Of a stretch of 64,000 nt of DNA, positions 1 through 12,052 are shown piece after piece (position 1 is the stretch's first letter; each line of letters begins with the position of its first letter). Both the position numbers and the translations under genes were made by a program. This DNA is from Paragordius varius (taxonomy: Eukaryota > Nematomorpha), in NCBI GenBank assembly GCA_964247055.1, contig OZ176056.1, positions 806,001-870,000 on the forward strand, given 5' to 3'. The notes below the pieces were generated by a model, which made no database searches, was not told the origin of the DNA, and was given only the letters and a program-made list of their open reading frames with translations.

Positions 1-1080
1 CGAAACATTCGAAAATCCGCTTTATCTATCGGTCGGCTATATGAAAAAATAAAAAAATAAATTTTTTTATACTTAAAATAATTTTAACAAAAATAAATGG
101 TTTTACGCTTAAATTTTTTATTTAAACAAATCTTTGTTTTAGCTTTAGAATCCATAAAAATAAGTGTTTTTTTCAAAAAAAACTTAAATATATAAAAAAA
201 TCCGCCTTTTCCCAAAACTCGAAACATTCGAAAATCCGTTTTATCGATCGGTCGGCTATATGTAAAAATAAAAAAATAATTTTAACAAAAATAATTTTAA
301 CAAAAAATAAATAGTTTAATATTTATTAAACATAAATCTTAGCTTTAGAATCCATAAAAATAAGTTTTTTTATAAAAAAATTACTTAAATGGTTAAAAAA
401 ATCTTTTTATTTCCCAAAACTCGAAACATTCGAAAATCCGCTTTATCTATCGGTCGGCTATATGAAAAAATATTTTTATTTAAAATAATTTTAACAAAAA
501 TAATGGTTTTACGCTTAAATTATTTTATTTAAACACATAAATTTTAGCTAAGAATCCATAAAAATAAGTTTTACAATAAAACCTTAAATAATTAAAAAAA
601 TCCGCCTTTTCCCAAAACTCGAAACATTCGGAAATCTGCTTTATCGATCGGTCGGCTATATGTAAAAAAATAAAAAAAAAATTTTTTTATACTTAAAATA
701 ATTTTAACAAAAATAAATGGTTTTGCCTTTTTTTTAACATAATCTTAGCTTTAGAATCCATAAAAAAAAGTTTTTTTCAAAAAAAACCTTAAATAATTAA
801 AAAAAATATTTTTCCCAAAACTCGAAACATTCAAAAATCCGCTTTATCTATCGATCGGCTATATGAAAAAATAAAAAAATAATTTTTTTTACTTAAAACA
901 ATTTTAACAGAAATAAATGGTTTTACGCTTAAATTTTTTATTTAAACACATAAATCTTAGCTAAGAATCCATAAAAATAAGTTTTACAATAAAACCTAAA
1001 ATGGTTACAAAAAATATTTTTTTCCCAAAACTTGAAACATTCGGACGCTTTATCTATCGGTCGGTTACATAAAAAATGCA
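1..1080. repeat. Tandem satellite, about 200-bp unit
   Basis: Five to six head-to-tail copies, with the unit anchor CGAAACATTCG starting near 1, 220, 422, 620, 823 and (degenerate) 1033. A decayed trace lies near 1385. Each unit carries the same order of landmarks: the anchor, ATCGGTCGGCTATATG about 27 bp later, AATTTTAACAAAAATAAATGG, then TTTAGAATCCATAAAAATAAG. Unit length varies between about 198 and 219 bp because of poly-A/T length changes. The array is cut by the left edge. It lies on the 3' side of the last visible GRK exon, so it is probably intronic. Confidence 0.93.
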
Positions 1081-1748
1081 TTTTCATCGTAATGAAAATG
1101 TATGAAATATAAGATAAAATTGCTTAAATAATTTCTAAATGTATAATTAAAAATTTATTATATCTACATGAGTAGTTTATATTCATTTTACGGTATATTG
1201 TGAAATTCGAAACAACAAAGTTTTGTTAGTTAAAAAAAAATCTACGCTTAAATAATTTATTATAAATTAATATAAATTGGAACTAAAAAATCCTTAAAAA
1301 TATGATCAAAAGTTTAAAAACTAAGTTAATTCAAAATAAATTTTCTTAAATCAATTTTTTTTATGCTTAAATAATTTATAAAAGTATCGAAAATCTGTTT
1401 ATATCTATCGGTCGTCTATCTATATAAAATACATTTTATGGTAACAAAATGTTTAAAATTTGAAATAAAAAAAATAATTTTTTTAAAAGTCATAAAAAAA
1501 TAAATTAAAAGTAAAGACAAATATTTTTATTACCAGGCCCTGTTTTTAATCCATATTTTTATTCTCCGATATAAGTATAAAAAGATTACAATTGTAAAGT
1601 ATAAAATAAAGTCTATAAAACCAATTAACATTACTATTCTTTATTCCAAAATTCGTTCTAAATAAAAATCAAATACTGGGAACTGATTTTTATGCTAAGA
1701 AAATCTTAAACAATTTGTTTTAAACAAAAATAACTGAGATTGGAAGCC

Positions 1749-1801
<53 letters not shown>

Positions 1802-1873
1802 ATTTTAAATTACATCTAAAGCTATATTTCTTCAAAATTATAAATATTTAAAATGAATTTATCTATAATATAC
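1081..1873. other. Probable GRK intron, no exon seen
   Basis: A+T-rich sequence with a degenerate satellite trace near 1385-1430 and a (TA)n run at about 1751-1796. No exon resembling the start of a GRK kinase domain (glycine-rich loop) was found on the minus strand. Confidence 0.6.
1751..1796. repeat. (TA)n microsatellite
   Basis: About 23 uninterrupted TA dinucleotides in the presumed GRK intron. Confidence 0.97.
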
Positions 1874-4154
1874 CGCTCTAGGCCCTTAAATTGAAGGTAT
1901 CGATGGAAATATTTCGATTCAAGGAATATGTCATAGGCTTCACCCGAAAGGACTTGCAGAGCATAACTAAAAAATTGACAAATATTAGAAATTTAAATAA
2001 TGTTGAAAAAAACCCTGTAAAAATTAAAAAACTAATAATATTTAATAAAAAATTTTGTTTTTTAATTTCAATATTGGTTTTTCGATTTAATATAAATAAT
2101 TTTTGAATTCCGAAAAATAGTAATAATGTATTTTGGCTTATATATATGAATATTTGGTATTTTACTATATGTAAATTCAATTTTGATATTTTTATAAATA
2201 CATATATAAAAAGCGAACTGAAAAATTAAAATTATCAATATAAAAACCATTTATTATGTTAAAATATTACACATAAATATTGGGTAAAAACCACCATCCG
2301 AAATCAAAATATTATTGACTCAGTCGGTTCTTATTCCCTATTCATAGTTTACAGTATTTCAAAAATATTGAAAAAAAGAAAAATGAAATTTAAAAAATTA
2401 ATCTTAACTGTTTATACTATAAAAGAAGTATTTTTACTTATTTTTATCAACTATTATTAATCAATCAATCAAATCAAATTACTTGATTACTTAATTTTTC
2501 AAAAACCATTTAAAAAAATAAAAAAATATTAACTTTTCAGTTTCGTGTAGGATGGCATCCATGTCATGTAGTTTATGAATCCTGTGGATAAAATTTGTTG
2601 GATTATGTTCATCAATATTAAAATTATTCTTGGTATTATTTTCGTTAGAAATAAAATCATTTTTTTGTGGTTCGGGGGAATTCGCCCTTAAAGGTTCTGA
2701 TGCCCTTCGAAAAAGTTTAGTCAAATGTGGAAATGTATGGACAAATTTATCGGGCGATTGCAATAGCGTTTTGTTAAATGTGTCGAGTATATAATTTGCG
2801 CCCTATATATATATATATATATTTATATAAAAATAAAAAATATTTTTTGGTTGATTTGTATTGGATAATTTTTAGTTGATTATCTTGCTATTTGTTAACA
2901 TAATTAATTATTTGAAAATTTAAAAAAAATTAAAAATGGAGAATAAGTTTTATAAAATATGGAACTGACATTAAAATATATAGCATTCGCAATTCAAATT
3001 CACCCTTAAACCATTAAAGTTCACCCTTGAACAATTCAAATTCACACTAAAAATAAATTTCATTTTTAAAAATATAAAAAAATATAGGTTATTTTTAATC
3101 TCAAAAACACAAATATTTATTTAAGGGGAATTTGATTTCAAGGGTGAATTTAAAGTCTTATGGTTTATATGTTAATTGAATTAAAAATATTATATACGAT
3201 TAATATATATATATATATATATATATAAATTATCCAGTTTTTTTAATAATTGAAATTATACGTACAAAACGTAAAAATATAAAGACAAATATAATTCACT
3301 CTTATATAATTGTAATTAAATAATTGTATTTAGGAAAAAATTATTTTTTTAAAAAAGTATTGTTGTCTTTAGATGCCTTTTTAACGTTTTGTCTGTATGT
3401 ATAATAAAATTTTTACTGTAAATTAAATAAAAAATTATTTTATTTAAATTAAATTGTAAATAATATATTTACCTGTGGATTTAAATATTTTTGTAGGATT
3501 TCTTGACCAGTGCTAAGTTTATCCTCCATTTCTGCCATTACGTAATCTTTCTAAAAAAACCAAAACCAAAATAAACATTAAATTAATTAAATTTAAAAAA
3601 ATTACTTTAAATTTTTGAGCAAATGACATTTTATGTAAAATGTAAAAAATTAAATTTTTTAATGAAACATAAATGGCAATAAAAATATTTTTTAAAATCA
3701 ACTGCTATTAAATCAATAAATTTTATAATTAAAATTAAGAGGACTCTATCTATATATTTAAGCATCATTCCAACAATTTGATTCCTTTAAATTAACATTT
3801 TTTCACCTTAAAACCTTTATTGGCAAAAAAATGTTTAATCTATTTAAAAATTAACTATTAAATAGTTAATCTTCAAAAAAATTATTTTATTATGGATGAT
3901 TTAAAGAAAAAAACATACTTTGGCATTTAAAAAATGTATATATTTTGCATAAGGTGCTACAGTAGGGGGATTCGAATTTTTAACAGAGGGCGGTGGCAGT
4001 TTTTCGAAGACTTCATCAGAGCTTTGAGTTTTTGTTGAGATTTTTCGATTCTCAGAAGTTACTTGAGGCGAAGATTGTTGATATTCCTGACAGAATTGTT
4101 GAAATAGTTTTTTGCCTATCGGTTGCTCCAGATATATGTAATTGAAGGAAAGTG

Positions 4155-4191
<37 letters not shown>

Positions 4192-6798
4192 CATTTCAAA
4201 TTCACTCTTGAACAATTCAAATTCACCCCTAAATAATTCTAATTCACCCTAAAATAAATTATGCGTTTTCGAAATAATTATATAACTCATTATTATAAAT
4301 ATTAAATATATTTTTATGGCATAGTTAATTATTTTTTCAACATTATATTAATTTTAAACAGAATTTCTTATTTTAAAAATATTATGACATAAAGGTAATT
4401 TTTAATCTTAAAAAACACCTAATTTATAGGATGACTTTGAATTGTTCGAGAGTAAATTTGAATTGTTCATGGGTGAATTTAAACTTGGTATTATAAAATT
4501 ATAAATATATGTATAATTTTTAGTTAATTTTGTGATAAATTATACAATAAAAATTTAAAATTATACAGACAAATATTTTTTCAAAAGACAACCCCATAGG
4601 TTTTTTAAACTCCAATTTTTCCCATATAAACCACCTTATTTAATTACAATTGAAGAATATATAATTGGTCTTATCAATATCTATTTCATACTTTGTATTT
4701 AAAACTTACAATGAGTTATATAAAAAAATCAAGTTAACAAAGTAATGTAGTCTTTTGAAAAAAAAACTTTTGTATTTATATTTTTACGTTTAGTTGATCT
4801 AAGGGGACAAAACATAAAAAGGAAAATATTTTTTAGATATAAAACACCATATTATTTATTGAAAATTAATTTTTTTCATAAATAACTCATCATTTTTAGA
4901 TGCCAAATAAGGAATAAGGAATAAAAAATAGACATGTATATTGGTAACACTTTTAATCATCTAACAAACTATTGTAATTTTGTATGATTTATACAAATAA
5001 ACATAGTTTTAAAAAAATGGTTTTCGTATTGAAATTAATATTGGTCCCTAAGGTTTTTACCTTTCACCCTTAAAATTTCAATAAATAAAGGATTAAACTG
5101 TATTGGGTATTGATTTTATAATATAAAAAAAAATTGAACTTTTTACGAAATTTACACGGAATAGGGATTAAAAAATTAAAAATCTCTAAATTTTGAAAAC
5201 ACTAGAAAAAAACTGGTGGATATAAACCCAAAAAATATTTTTTAGCCCTAAATTATAAAAAAACTGGTCCAACAAACTTTTAAGGTCGTTATAATACTTC
5301 ATAGTTTTACAAAGTCAATATTTAAACAAGCGCATATTAATTTCACATAACAAGTGTGTAATTAATTATGTAACCCAATTATTTATATGGGTTTCACCTT
5401 ATTTTTTGATATACATATAGGGGAAAAAACCACAAAATTTAAACCATTTCAATACTATATAGAGGTCAACCTCATTCAAGTATTGACTATGGACTAAATG
5501 ATTTGAATGACACACCTTATATTTCAAAAAGACTAATATAAATTATGATTTTTTTTTGAAATAAACATTTTTTAAAAAAAAATGTATATTCAGTAAAAAG
5601 AGAAATTATACGGACAAAACGTAAAAATATAAAGACAAATATTTTTTCTAAAATACAGTCACACTATTTAAATTATGATTTTTTTCCAATATAATTCATT
5701 GTTTAAAATGGCAACTAACACAATCAATTCTTTATTTTACAATCTAAATAGCTTATATAATCAAAGATTAAGGTTTTAGAAAGTATGGTTGTCTTTTAAA
5801 TAAAAATATTTGTCTTTATATTTTTACGTTTTGTCCGTAGTATAATTTCATTTTTTACTGTAATTTGTAAAAATAAAATCTTTAATATATAATCCAAATT
5901 TACCTACAAAAGGTAGGTAGGTAGGTAGATTTTAACATAACAAAAGAATATATGGAGAAAAATAAAATCCAATTTACTTAATTAATGATTAGATATATAA
6001 TAAATATATACAGAGAGATTTCTCAATACAAAGCACATAAAGCAAGCAAAATCTTTAATTGAATAATCAATATTATATTTTTTAGGTTTTTTTATAAAGA
6101 AAGGAGAAATTGGGCTAAAAATGTATTTATAATTAATTGTGAATGACAAATATAATGTCGGGACACATCCAAAAAAATATACTTAAAAAGTCCTTAGATG
6201 TGGGAAAAAATCGTTTTTAACACCAATTTGCTAAAATAAAACCTTTGCTAAATTATATAATTTTAAGCTTATATCTATTATTGAAAGCTTTTAAGACCAT
6301 GTCAAAATATTATAATAACCAAATATTTAACAATAAATATTTGATCAATTTTTATAAAAAAATGATATAAATAATTTTATTCACTCAGGTAGCCAAATTA
6401 TAAATTTTCCATGTTTAATAACACATTTTTTCAAAACAATTTGGTACAAAACTAGAAATATATATATGGAATTTGTTTAGGTGGTGATTTTAGATGTTTA
6501 ATATGGTATATATAAAATTTTAGATTATTAACACAAACAATCAAAATAAAGCCTTAAAAAATCTGGCTTACGTAATTCGTTTTTTAAATGCAAGACATCG
6601 ACTACATGAGGCAAGGCTAACATTTCTCGCCATTTCTTACTCCGGCTCCCGGATTTCGTCATCTCACCTAATTTTATAGATGAAAACATGGATTATAAAA
6701 AGTAAAATAATAAAAAAACGTTTTTGTAAAAAAAATAAAATTGTACTTTCACGAGCCTTAAGGTAAATGGTATTGGCAACAATATTTTCTAGTTCCAT
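1874..6798 (-). CDS. Gprk2: G-protein-coupled receptor kinase (GRK4/5/6, Gprk2 type), N-terminal half
   Basis: Phosphorylates activated GPCRs at the plasma membrane to start desensitisation. Six minus-strand exons join in frame: 6798-6747, 6667-6572, 4154-3919, 3550-3473, 2802-2534 and 1966-1874. Exon 1 starts MELENIVANTIYLKARE, nearly the invariant GRK N-terminus that docks to receptors. Exon 2 gives SRSKKWREMLALPHVVDVL and exon 3 YIYLEQPIGKKLFQQFC, both RGS-homology-domain signatures. Exon 4 gives GQEILQKYLNPQ, and exon 6 gives LSGEAYDIFLESKYFHRYLQ, which matches the family's AGEPFREFESSMYFHRYLQW. All phases agree (1,1,0,0,2,2). The RGS domain is swollen by two Ser/Asn/Pro-rich inserts, in exons 3 and 5; Drosophila Gprk2 also carries a long insert there. 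The kinase domain is outside the window to the left. The exon 5 donor (GTTAAT) is weak. Confidence 0.93.
2803..2823. repeat. (TA)n run abutting GRK exon 5 acceptor
   Basis: A short TA dinucleotide run ends exactly at the TAG acceptor of the minus-strand exon that starts at 2802, so it occupies the place of the polypyrimidine tract. Confidence 0.85.
2983..3167. repeat. MITE family 2 copy (degenerate)
   Basis: Starts with AATTCAAATTCACCCTTAAA and ends with AAGGGTGAATTTAAAGTC, the inverted ends of the ACCATTTACAATTCAAATTC family. It lies in GRK intron 4. Confidence 0.75.
3234..3420. repeat. MITE family 1 copy
   Basis: Inverted ends ATTGAAATTATACG...CAAAACGTAAAAATATAAAG and TTTTTACTGTA define the TA-flanked family seen throughout the window. 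This copy is shortened. GRK intron. Confidence 0.8.
4157..4190. repeat. (TA)n run abutting GRK exon 3 acceptor
   Basis: About 16 TA dinucleotides run into the TTAG acceptor of the exon starting at 4154, and on the other side into a family 2 MITE. Confidence 0.93.
4191..4490. repeat. MITE family 2 copy
   Basis: Left end contains TTGAACAATTCAAATTCACC and the right end its inverse, GGGTGAATTTAAACTTGGTA. Each end is built from two or three direct repeats of a ~21-bp unit. It lies within the GRK intron. Confidence 0.85.
4543..4795. repeat. MITE family 1 copy
   Basis: Left end ACAATAAAAATTTAAAATTA then CAGACAAATATTTTTTCAAA. The right end is the inverse, with TTTTGTATTTATATTTTTAC. GRK intron. Confidence 0.8.
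4796..5590. other. GRK intron sequence, nothing identified
   Basis: A+T-rich sequence inside the intron between exons 2 and 3. No exon, RNA gene or complete element was seen on either strand. Confidence 0.5.
5591..5862. repeat. MITE family 1 copy, near-complete
   Basis: Starts CAGTAAAAAGAGAAATTATA, followed by CGGACAAAACGTAAAAATAT. Ends with the inverse (TTTTTACGTTTTGTCCGTAG ... TTTTTTACTG) next to TA. Good reference copy of the family. Confidence 0.9.
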
Positions 6799-7470
6799 AA
6801 ATTTAAATTTGAATTTCCAGATGTATGTGTGGCAACATGGAATATTTGATGTTTTATAAAAAAAATAACTTTTTTATCATCAAAAATTAAATGCTTATGG
6901 TTTAATTATGGGATAAGGAAGTTTAACCAAGATTTAACTTATAATTACTTTATATTTAGCTATACAGAAAAAATCACTTTGCTAAAAATACTTATCAAGC
7001 TTTTGTGCAGGTGGATTTTATTATCAGGAATCAAAAAAATATTCACAATTATGTGTCAATCAAGTTATTAAAATTACAGAATTTGCTCGGATTTTAATCT
7101 GAGATAAATGATACTTTATTTCAAAAAATATAATTAAAACTATCAAATTTGAATTACAATATTTTATATTATTATTTTACTGTTGTTGTGGTCCTGAAAC
7201 TCTTTAAATTTTAACCTCACTAAAATGTGCGTATTTTTTAATATAATCGCAAAAATTCCGATATTTACGGTAAAAACTTTGCTATATGCCAGATTATGAA
7301 TTTAATATTTAGATTTGGCAAAATATCTTAGAAGCGTAATTCATACTACCTTGAGGTATAAACTTTTCTATCAATTGAGAATACTAAATTAACACTTCAG
7401 AATGAGTCATTTTATACATCAGGGCCATTTAAAATTTAATTATTTTAAAATATATATAAATTTTAATATT
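6799..7470. other. Upstream of GRK, nothing identified
   Basis: 5' flank of the minus-strand GRK start at 6798. No confident promoter element and no other gene were seen. Confidence 0.45.
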
Positions 7471-7850
7471 ATGATTCCTTTAGCCTTTTAGGCGGATAGA
7501 AAAAAATTTTTTAATTAAAAAACCATTATCTCAAATTTTTCGATAGCCATTTTTAAATTTTTTAATCCTGAATAACGGGCAAACAATGTTTATTACGGCT
7601 AAAAATATATATTAACTTTGGAAAAATTGAAAATCCGTATAATTTATATACATTTTTTATATCAGCTGTTTGTTTCAATCGTGTTTTGGGGGTCATTACA
7701 TTTGTGACTCTAAAAATCAGATTGTGAAACTTAGTTTTTTTAATTTGGAAGGAAGGGGTTTATTAATTTTTGACCAAAACAACTTTCAAAAAAAACTACC
7801 CCAATGTGTAAAGTAAGACAAAAGCTGAAAGGTCATGAAGTAAATATAAT
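7471..7850 (+). repeat. Dispersed repeat, copy 1
   Basis: Shares an ordered series of landmarks with 17,460-17,910: CTTTAGCCTTTTAGGCG, ATCTCAAATTTTT then GCCATTTTT, GCTGTTTGTTTCAATC, and GACAAAA followed by GAAAAGGTCATTAAGT-like sequence. It directly precedes the retroelement fossil, so it may belong to its non-coding part. That link is inference. Confidence 0.6.
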
Positions 7851-7859
7851 TTGGTGAAA

Positions 7860-8740
7860 GCTAAATGCAAAAGGTTATCATTCCAGGTGTAATTAATAAT
7901 AAATTTATTTCTTTCGACACTGGTGCTCAAGTCGGTTTGATAAACAAAGCCATGTTAGATTATTTAGCACTTTAAACTATGTACTCTTAGATATTAGATT
8001 ATAGTAATAACGAAATTGATATCTTGGGAGTTAGGCAACTCGCAATAACTGTCAAATATGTAACCAAAACCTTGGAAGCATGGATAACAGCCGACACTAA
8101 TGCCTGTTCTTTGTTTGGTTTACCGTGAATTGTTTCTTTTACTATGGTACTTCCAGAACAGGTGCGAATCAACAAAGTCGTTAAACAACCATCAGTTGAC
8201 CTGAAGATATTCGATCAATACCCTTCCTTGTTTTATTCCCTTTAAACCGATTAATGTCCAACCGGTAAAGCTGGAAATGGATCTTTTGGCGTCACCGAAA
8301 CGATTCCCAGATGAGTACCCATTCCACTCTTGGGATACTGTGGCAAAGGTGTTCGAGCCTTTATCACTGAGTCATCCGCAAAATCAACCTTTCGACTGAA
8401 TACACCGCTTGGTCTACATTAGTGGTTTATGTGCAGAAAAGGACGGATAAGTCCGTGTTTATTCTATACTATACCATCAATAGATATGATGATTAAGATC
8501 GGTGGAGGTCAGTTCTCAGTGGCAAATCTTCAAGAAGATTATCTCCAATTACCTGTCGACGAAAACATCGGCCGTTTGCTAACGATTGCTGCGCACATTG
8601 GAAATCTACACACATTATCTTTTGATTTATTGACAGCACTGGCAATTTTTCTAAATCTTGAAAAATATACCGATAACAGCAGTAACTTCGATTCAAATTT
8701 GGGGTATCTATTGATTTCAGATATTTTAAGTTTATACTAA
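7860..8740 (+). mobile_element. LTR-retroelement pol fossil (Ty3/gypsy-like), broken
   Basis: Remnant of a retrotransposon pol region of about 0.9 kb. The first part holds a retropepsin-like motif (DTGAQVGLI) near 7918-7945. The last part, about 8490-8740, resembles Ty3/gypsy reverse transcriptase (AYLQLPVDE-like followed by LLTI). No LTRs, RNase H or integrase were recognised. The element is broken, with several breaks, and looks old. It is more G+C rich than its surroundings. Confidence 0.75.
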
Positions 8741-8744
8741 AAAA

Positions 8745-9970
8745 CTTAAGGCGGTTACAATTTATATATACTTCTCTATATAAATAAGCCAAAATATTTA
8801 ATATGATTTAGTTTTGAAAAATAAGTTCCGTATCAAACTAGTTGCCATTTTTATTTTACAACATTTTTGCCGTCCTTATTAGATTTTAAGTTAAAAATAA
8901 TTTTTTATTCAACACATGTAACATTGATAGAAATAGAAAAAGTGGTTTATTTTATTTTTAAAGCACACTTGACTAATTTTTTGGGTTTTATACCTTAAAC
9001 AATGTATTGTGAAGAATTTGTAAATGATTTATTTTTATATTTTGGTTTATTAATATTTATAAGTGCAAACTCTTGTCATGATTTCAATTAATTCCATATT
9101 TTTTGTTGTATTCAATTTTAAACAGGCCTGGGGTTTCCAAAGACCCCAAAAATCTAAGAATTGAAATGAATGTGTTCAAATGTAAGCAATAAGAAACAGA
9201 GTAAATTGCCAATACAGTGAACATATTTTTACAATTAGAATTGAATAATATATAAGAGAAACATTATATTTTAAAAACGTATGGTGTATCTGTAAAATTT
9301 TAATTTTTTGCGCTAAGTATGTAGAAAATGCATTTTCGTTAATTTTTTAGTCCCTTATATGCTTGGAAACATACCCAAATCCTGCCAAATAATAAAACAT
9401 TCGATATTTTGAATTCCATTTTTAGTAATTAACTATTCAGGATTAAGAAAATATTTTGAATTACAATATAAAGAATTTACTTTTTAACCTATTTATTTTA
9501 GATTACTATCTATAGATGTTATGCTTAATCGTTTTTGGCATCTAGAATTCTATAGTTTATAAGTGCCCTTGGTTAACTGATTTAAAACAGCGCCCGAAAT
9601 GAAGCTAATAGCTCCAATTACCAATTTTTGTAATACATTAAAATTTTTGGCCCTTTAATCGATAAAGAAATCTAATAGGATTAAAAATATTCACATCTCT
9701 AAGAGGGGTTTTTAGTGAACAAATGACCTAAGATAAAGTTAAAAATTGAGAAGCGGTATAAATGTTCCTAAATATTGGAATGAAGGCATATTTATTTATA
9801 CATTTAACTATTCTTGTTAGAGGATATATATGACAGCGTCTAAATCAATCCGTTAGATTGATTAATATATATTTATATATATATATATATATATATTATT
9901 AAAATTCATTAAATTTAAAATATTTGCATGATAAAACTATTAAATTAAAATTAAATTTTGATGGAGATAA
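8745..9970. other. Intergenic, nothing identified
   Basis: A+T-rich sequence with a (TA)n run at about 9868-9896. No coding or structured RNA signal was seen. Confidence 0.5.
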
Positions 9971-9974
9971 AATA

Positions 9975-10222
9975 CAGTAAAAATTAAAATTATACAGAAC
10001 AGTAGTATAAACACAAATATTTTTTTTAAGACAACCAACTTTTTTTATAATTACATAAATTTAAAATTGTAAAATTGCAATTGATTTCAATAAATATTTA
10101 TCTTTAACATATTTAGCAATTTAAAATAACAAGTTGTTAAATAAGAACGGCGGCCTTTTGGAAAAAAAACCATTTGTATTTATATTTTTACATTTTGGTC
10201 TGTATAATAATAATGTTTACTG
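9975..10222. repeat. MITE family 1 copy
   Basis: CAGTAAAAATTAAAATTATA at the left and the inverse ending TTTACTG at the right, with TA on both sides. It lies just 3' of the His-rich peptide gene A. Confidence 0.85.
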
Positions 10223-10297
10223 TATGTAACAAAGTCACATTGATAATTTTTATGGGGCATTTTTTTAAACAAAATTATTTAAAAAAAACAAAAATTA

Positions 10298-10531
10298 TTA
10301 GATAATTAATAGCTCTCCCCCATCCCCGTGATGATGGTGTCTATGACGATGGTGATGGTGATGATGTTCACGTCTTTTCTCACGAATTAACTTTAAGGCA
10401 GATGAGCTTAGATCTACAGATTCAGGATATTCCAGGTACTTATCTAAGCTTTCTACATTTTGAGCTGACACTCCATTGTTCCTGGCCGGGGCTAATATGG
10501 CGAAGAGCAAGACACTTGCAAGAGAAACCAG
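10298..10531 (-). CDS. His-rich secreted peptide A (last exon)
   Basis: Function unknown. The acceptor TTTTTAG at 10532-10537 is followed by a 78-codon exon in phase 0. It begins inside a hydrophobic signal sequence (LVSLASVLLFAILAPA), then a propeptide with LEYPESVD, a basic processing site IREKRR, and a mature segment of six His, Arg-rich spacing and four more His, ending GDGGELLII. The paralogue at 12,053-12,301 has the same plan. The first exon with the start Met was not found securely; ATGAGTTTTATTTTATTG near 10,710-10,725 would give MSFILL in phase 0, but its donor (GTCAAA) is weak. The His/Arg tail suggests a metal-binding or antimicrobial peptide, by inference only. Confidence 0.8.
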   Translation of the reverse strand: MVSLASVLLFAILAPARNNGVSAQNVESLDKYLEYPESVDLSSSALKLIREKRREHHHHHHRHRHHHHGDGGELLII

Positions 10532-11330
10532 CTAAAAATATGCATGGCAAAGTTAAAAATGTTTATAAAAATTTTGTAAAACAGTACCGGATCTTTTATG
10601 CTATAGAGATATAATAAAAAAGTGGATGTATTTACATGATCGTTACGAAGTATGATTTTTCCTTTTTATTAGTTGCATTTTTGAAAATTTTGAAAAATTC
10701 AGTGTCTAATTTGACCAATAAAATAAAACTCATACATAGCGACTGACACATGTGAATTGACTACCTTTTAGCCATTAGAAATACAGATAAGGCCTATAAA
10801 TAGTGCTTGGGTTTATCTTATACTTTCCAAGTTTTATAATTTGAGCATATTCCTACAAGTTCCTAGAATCTATACAGGCTCTGAATATAATGTAGGCATC
10901 TCAATTGGGTCTGATAAGCTTATATCCACTATAATATTCAATATTATAATCTCTTGAAAAGCTAATCTTTAAAAAATAAAATATGCTTATCTATCGTCAA
11001 ATGATATGACTTATCATTTATAAATAAATTTATACCTTTAGGCAAAACCATTTTTTATTTCATTTGGGTAAAAAATAAGTTGATTTTTATACTAATTCAA
11101 AAATGTATAGAAACCCAAAAGGAATATATTTATCTATAAGAATTGGCATACCAAGAGAGTTTTCATAGATTTACCCAACATTGTTATTTCTATGAATATT
11201 ACGGAATATAATTGATTGAAGATGATGTAAAAAAACAAATTTATGCCGTTTTTAAATTTGATCAAACTTTTTATTATATTTTAATTTAAGCGAGTCATTT
11301 GCTAAGTCATTCTCATCATAATTGATCATC
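10298..11330 (-). repeat. Tandem gene duplication, unit A
   Basis: Gene A and about 0.8 kb upstream align in order with 12,053-13,300. Shared landmarks are the coding exon, TTTATCTTATACTTT (near 10,815 and 12,580), ATACCAAGA..GATTTACCCAACATT (near 11,150 and 13,130) and TTGCTAAGTCATT (near 11,300 and 13,280). The duplication therefore carried the 5' flank with the gene. Confidence 0.75.
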
Positions 11331-11339
11331 TTAAATAAT

Positions 11340-12050
11340 TATTAACGTTTAAATAAGCGTTATTTTCCAATGTCAGGGTGGCCGTTAACCTACGGCTAAT
11401 TAACTTATATTCGTATACGGGATTATATATAATATATATTAGAATAATAAAGTAAATATTGTTTATAAGATTATAAGTATCCATTTTTTTAATATAATTT
11501 TAAACGACAATAGTTACAGAAAGTTTTACTATATTTGATATTTTTATTTTGAATGCATATTTATATAGATTGAGGGATCCATTTAAATTTAGTTGCCTAG
11601 TAGTATGGTTTTAATTGCATATTTTTGTTAACGTTTTTGCTTTGATGCCAGTATTTTACCTATTGATAAAAAGTTAATTTTTAATAAATGTCTCAAATTT
11701 ACAAATAAACTATTTACGCTGGGAAAAATCTTTAAATCATTCCTAACCTGTTTCAGTACAAAAATTGTCGCTCTATAACACCCAACAAAACACCGTTTAG
11801 TTTAACATTGGAAAAAACACTAAAAATCTTTGAAATATACGATATAGGAATGAAGGCAATTTATTTTATCCCATATATATATTAAGTGATATATAATTTA
11901 AAGAGCATATGGATCAATATAAGTTTTTATCAATATTTTTAAAATTTAGATGAATCCTTAAATTAAAATGAGATTAGTTTAAATGATTTTGGAAATGTGT
12001 GTAAGTTTCTTGCAATTTAGCGGTATTAAATCATTTATATTGTTGAAAAG
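11340..12050. other. Between peptide genes A and B, nothing identified
   Basis: A+T-rich spacer with no supported gene. The first exon of gene A could lie here or upstream but was not recognised. Confidence 0.45.
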
Positions 12051-12052
12051 AT

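Noticed and set aside
1-1450. CRISPR-like array
   Set aside because: Units are about 200 bp, with no short repeat/unique spacer alternation, in a eukaryotic genome. It is an ordinary satellite.
8493-8792. Minus-strand frame of 99 residues
   Set aside because: It is the reverse complement of the plus-strand reverse-transcriptase remnant and has no similarity or splice support.
10402-10614. Plus-strand frame of 70 residues
   Set aside because: Antisense shadow of the His-rich peptide exon.
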